DNA of 64,000 bases from Lateolabrax maculatus (Eukaryota; Chordata; Actinopteri; Acropomatiformes; Lateolabracidae): contig CM062208.1 of NCBI GenBank assembly GCA_031216445.1, positions 6,104,001 through 6,168,000 of the forward strand, read 5' to 3'. Of the stretch, positions 62,242 to 64,000 are shown piece after piece. Every line of letters starts with the position of its first letter. Within the stretch, counting starts at the first letter, position 1. Both the position numbers and the translations under genes were made by a program. Below the pieces are notes generated by a model. That model did not search any database and was not told the DNA's origin. It saw only the letters and a list, made by a program, of their open reading frames with translations.

Positions 62242-64000
62242 CTTCTTTGTCTGGATGAATTGCTTGAAACGCTGCCTCAAAGTTTAAGGCTGGGAATATG
62301 CTTTTCTTGTCAACAAATCAAAGAACAATGACTAGATCTACTAACATGTATCTTATCAAACACATCAGTGACCCACACTGTTGCACTGTGTGATGTGTTC
62401 CTTCGTTAGCATGAACATACTGCAGTTTATTTTGACCCGGACACCTTCCTGCTGCTGGAAATACTCACTGGAGCACTAGATGTGTATTAATCCCCTGCTT
62501 GAAATAGTCCCAAACAAAACCAAAATTTATTTCAGTTTGAACAATTGCTAAAACCAAAATGCTGTTTTTAGGAAAATACGTTTCCCTTTTTAAAAAATTG
62601 AAACTATATTTGAATCATTTACTTGACTATTGGGGGGGGGAGAATTGTTTTTGCAAATGAATGCAAATGTATTAAATGTATTGAGGGAGTGCTGAACTGT
62701 TTGTAGGTTTGTGAAATGAAGCGCTGCTCTTAATAAGTCATGTTCATGTATTTCAAGTCTGAACCACACTGTCCTCAATTCTTACAAACACACCTTCAAT
62801 AAAGTTTGAACAAATGCTCATGACTGTTAAATAACAGTTTTATTTGGGAAGACAAAGTAAAGTCACAACTAGCTGTATTTAGATTTAATGTTTAAACATG
62901 TAAAATCTTAAACCTGTAGAAGTAAAATCTAAATATTTAATGATTGTTTTTGTAGCAGTGCAGAGAAGTCTCATAATCTCATAAATATAAGCTTTAGGAT
63001 TACTGTGAAATATCCTCAACTGAAAACATACTGTAGAAATGCAAAATAAACTGATACATGGACAAGATTTCTACTGTTAATTATAGTGGGGTTGGAAACT
63101 TAACTACAAAAGTACACAACTATTGACTCTAAAACACTTATTTAATGCATTCATATGTAAAGTTACAATATCGACCAATTATTGACAAACCGTTCTTCAG
63201 AGCCCCCCAGCAGGAGTTGAAAGGTGTTGGAAAAAACAAAATTAGCATTTCTGTGTCTATCTTGTCTGTTACGTTATTATCACGAGGTCATGCCTTCACT
63301 TTTGAAACGGGTGGAGAAGCAACAAAGTGTACTGTTGAGGTGTGTGCGTGTGTTTTAATATTTAAGCCTGTATTTTCCAATTCAGTTTTATATTTTCTAC
63401 AATATTCTCCCTCAGACTCCATGTAGTTCTGAGAATATTTGTAGACAAACATTACTGTTTTGATTCAGAAGCCTAACTGTACAGTGTATTAAAGTGTATG
63501 TAAAATCAACATTTCAGACATTTTTGCAAATTTTTTTAAAGGAAAAACTAAAATAAAACAGTGCTCAGATCCTTCACTCAGTACTATTCATTAACAAGGA
63601 TGGGATTAGCCTAAATTGCCTAACAGTACACACAATGTTTGTGGAAGTTCACGTTTTGGATGGTAAAACCAGGTGTTAATGTGAAAAGGGTTATGTCCGA
63701 CCATATCAAGTTAACAAGAAAACAAGTAAACAATTTATGAATTACAAATGCATGCCTCCACTTAGCAGGAATATAGAGTCACTAATTTTAAATCACACTA
63801 AGAAGTATTGTTTTTAATCCCTTAATGAAATGTAAATACGACACTCTAAGGGGTCGTGTTTACGTCCCACCCCTCCACCTTTCTGATTGTTGAAGTTGGT
63901 AACAACCAATGAAATTAACAAAATGTCCAGATAGCCAGCTTTATGCCCTGTGGGGTTAGGTTGCGAGTTAACCAGACTACTCTTATGTGTACAGTAAACA
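62242..64000. other. DNA right of the candidate ZP-N-like gene
   Basis: Holds a family E repeat (about 62285-62545), a G-run at 62632-62640 and an AATAAA at 62798-62803 that may end the candidate gene. I tried to find a continuing phase-0 exon with ZP-N-like sequence and saw none that is convincing. The open frame 63145-63426 is unsupported. Confidence 0.5.
62285..62545 (+). repeat. Dispersed repeat, family E (copy 2)
   Basis: 'gacccacactgttgcactg' and 'cgttagcatgaacatactg' match the order at 9010-9290, continuing with 'gtgtattaatcccctgcttg'. It lies about 45 bases after the third exon of the candidate gene. Confidence 0.65.

Noticed and set aside
1..64000. CRISPR arrays, operons, phage or bacterial elements
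   Set aside because: The window is plainly vertebrate nuclear DNA with spliced genes; the regular repeats are microsatellites without spacers.

Overview
The window is a piece of a bony fish (teleost) nuclear chromosome, most likely from a percomorph. The evidence is spliced vertebrate genes with short GT-AG introns, many (CA)n/(GT)n microsatellites, degenerate interspersed repeats of kinds I remember as common in teleost introns, and an AT-rich background with CpG-rich promoters. I reconstructed the genes by following exon phase and splice sites by eye. All four recognised genes close into full reading frames whose lengths match or lie close to their human counterparts as I recall them.

Layout, left to right. 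Positions 1-3640 are intergenic. serpine3 (+, coding 4863-9884, 419 aa) is a secreted serpin. ints6 (-, coding 11929-29154, 18 exons, 871 aa) is Integrator complex subunit 6 and lies tail-to-tail with serpine3, with candidate polyadenylation signals only about 125 bases apart. wdfy2 (+, coding 32891-47449, 12 exons, 400 aa) is an endosomal WD-repeat/FYVE protein and lies head-to-head with ints6 across about 3 kb. dhrs12 (-, coding 51990-57753, 10 exons, 317 aa) is a short-chain dehydrogenase. This serpine3-ints6-wdfy2-dhrs12 block is also found on human 13q14.3, so the synteny supports the names.

Right of dhrs12 is a small RNA polymerase III cluster: two intron-containing tRNA-Leu(CAA) genes flanking an oppositely oriented 5S rRNA gene (58117-59782). 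Beyond it, 61193-62241 holds an unnamed candidate gene. It has three phase-matched exons that give a signal peptide followed by a ZP-N-like cysteine pattern, and it is the best candidate here for something undescribed.

The protein genes do not form a pathway. They are independent genes kept together by ancestral synteny: extracellular protease control, small-nuclear-RNA/mRNA 3' processing and transcription attenuation, endosomal signalling, and oxidoreduction. The rest is introns and intergenic DNA holding at least five dispersed repeat families, LINE/SINE remnants and microsatellites, several of which press directly against splice sites.
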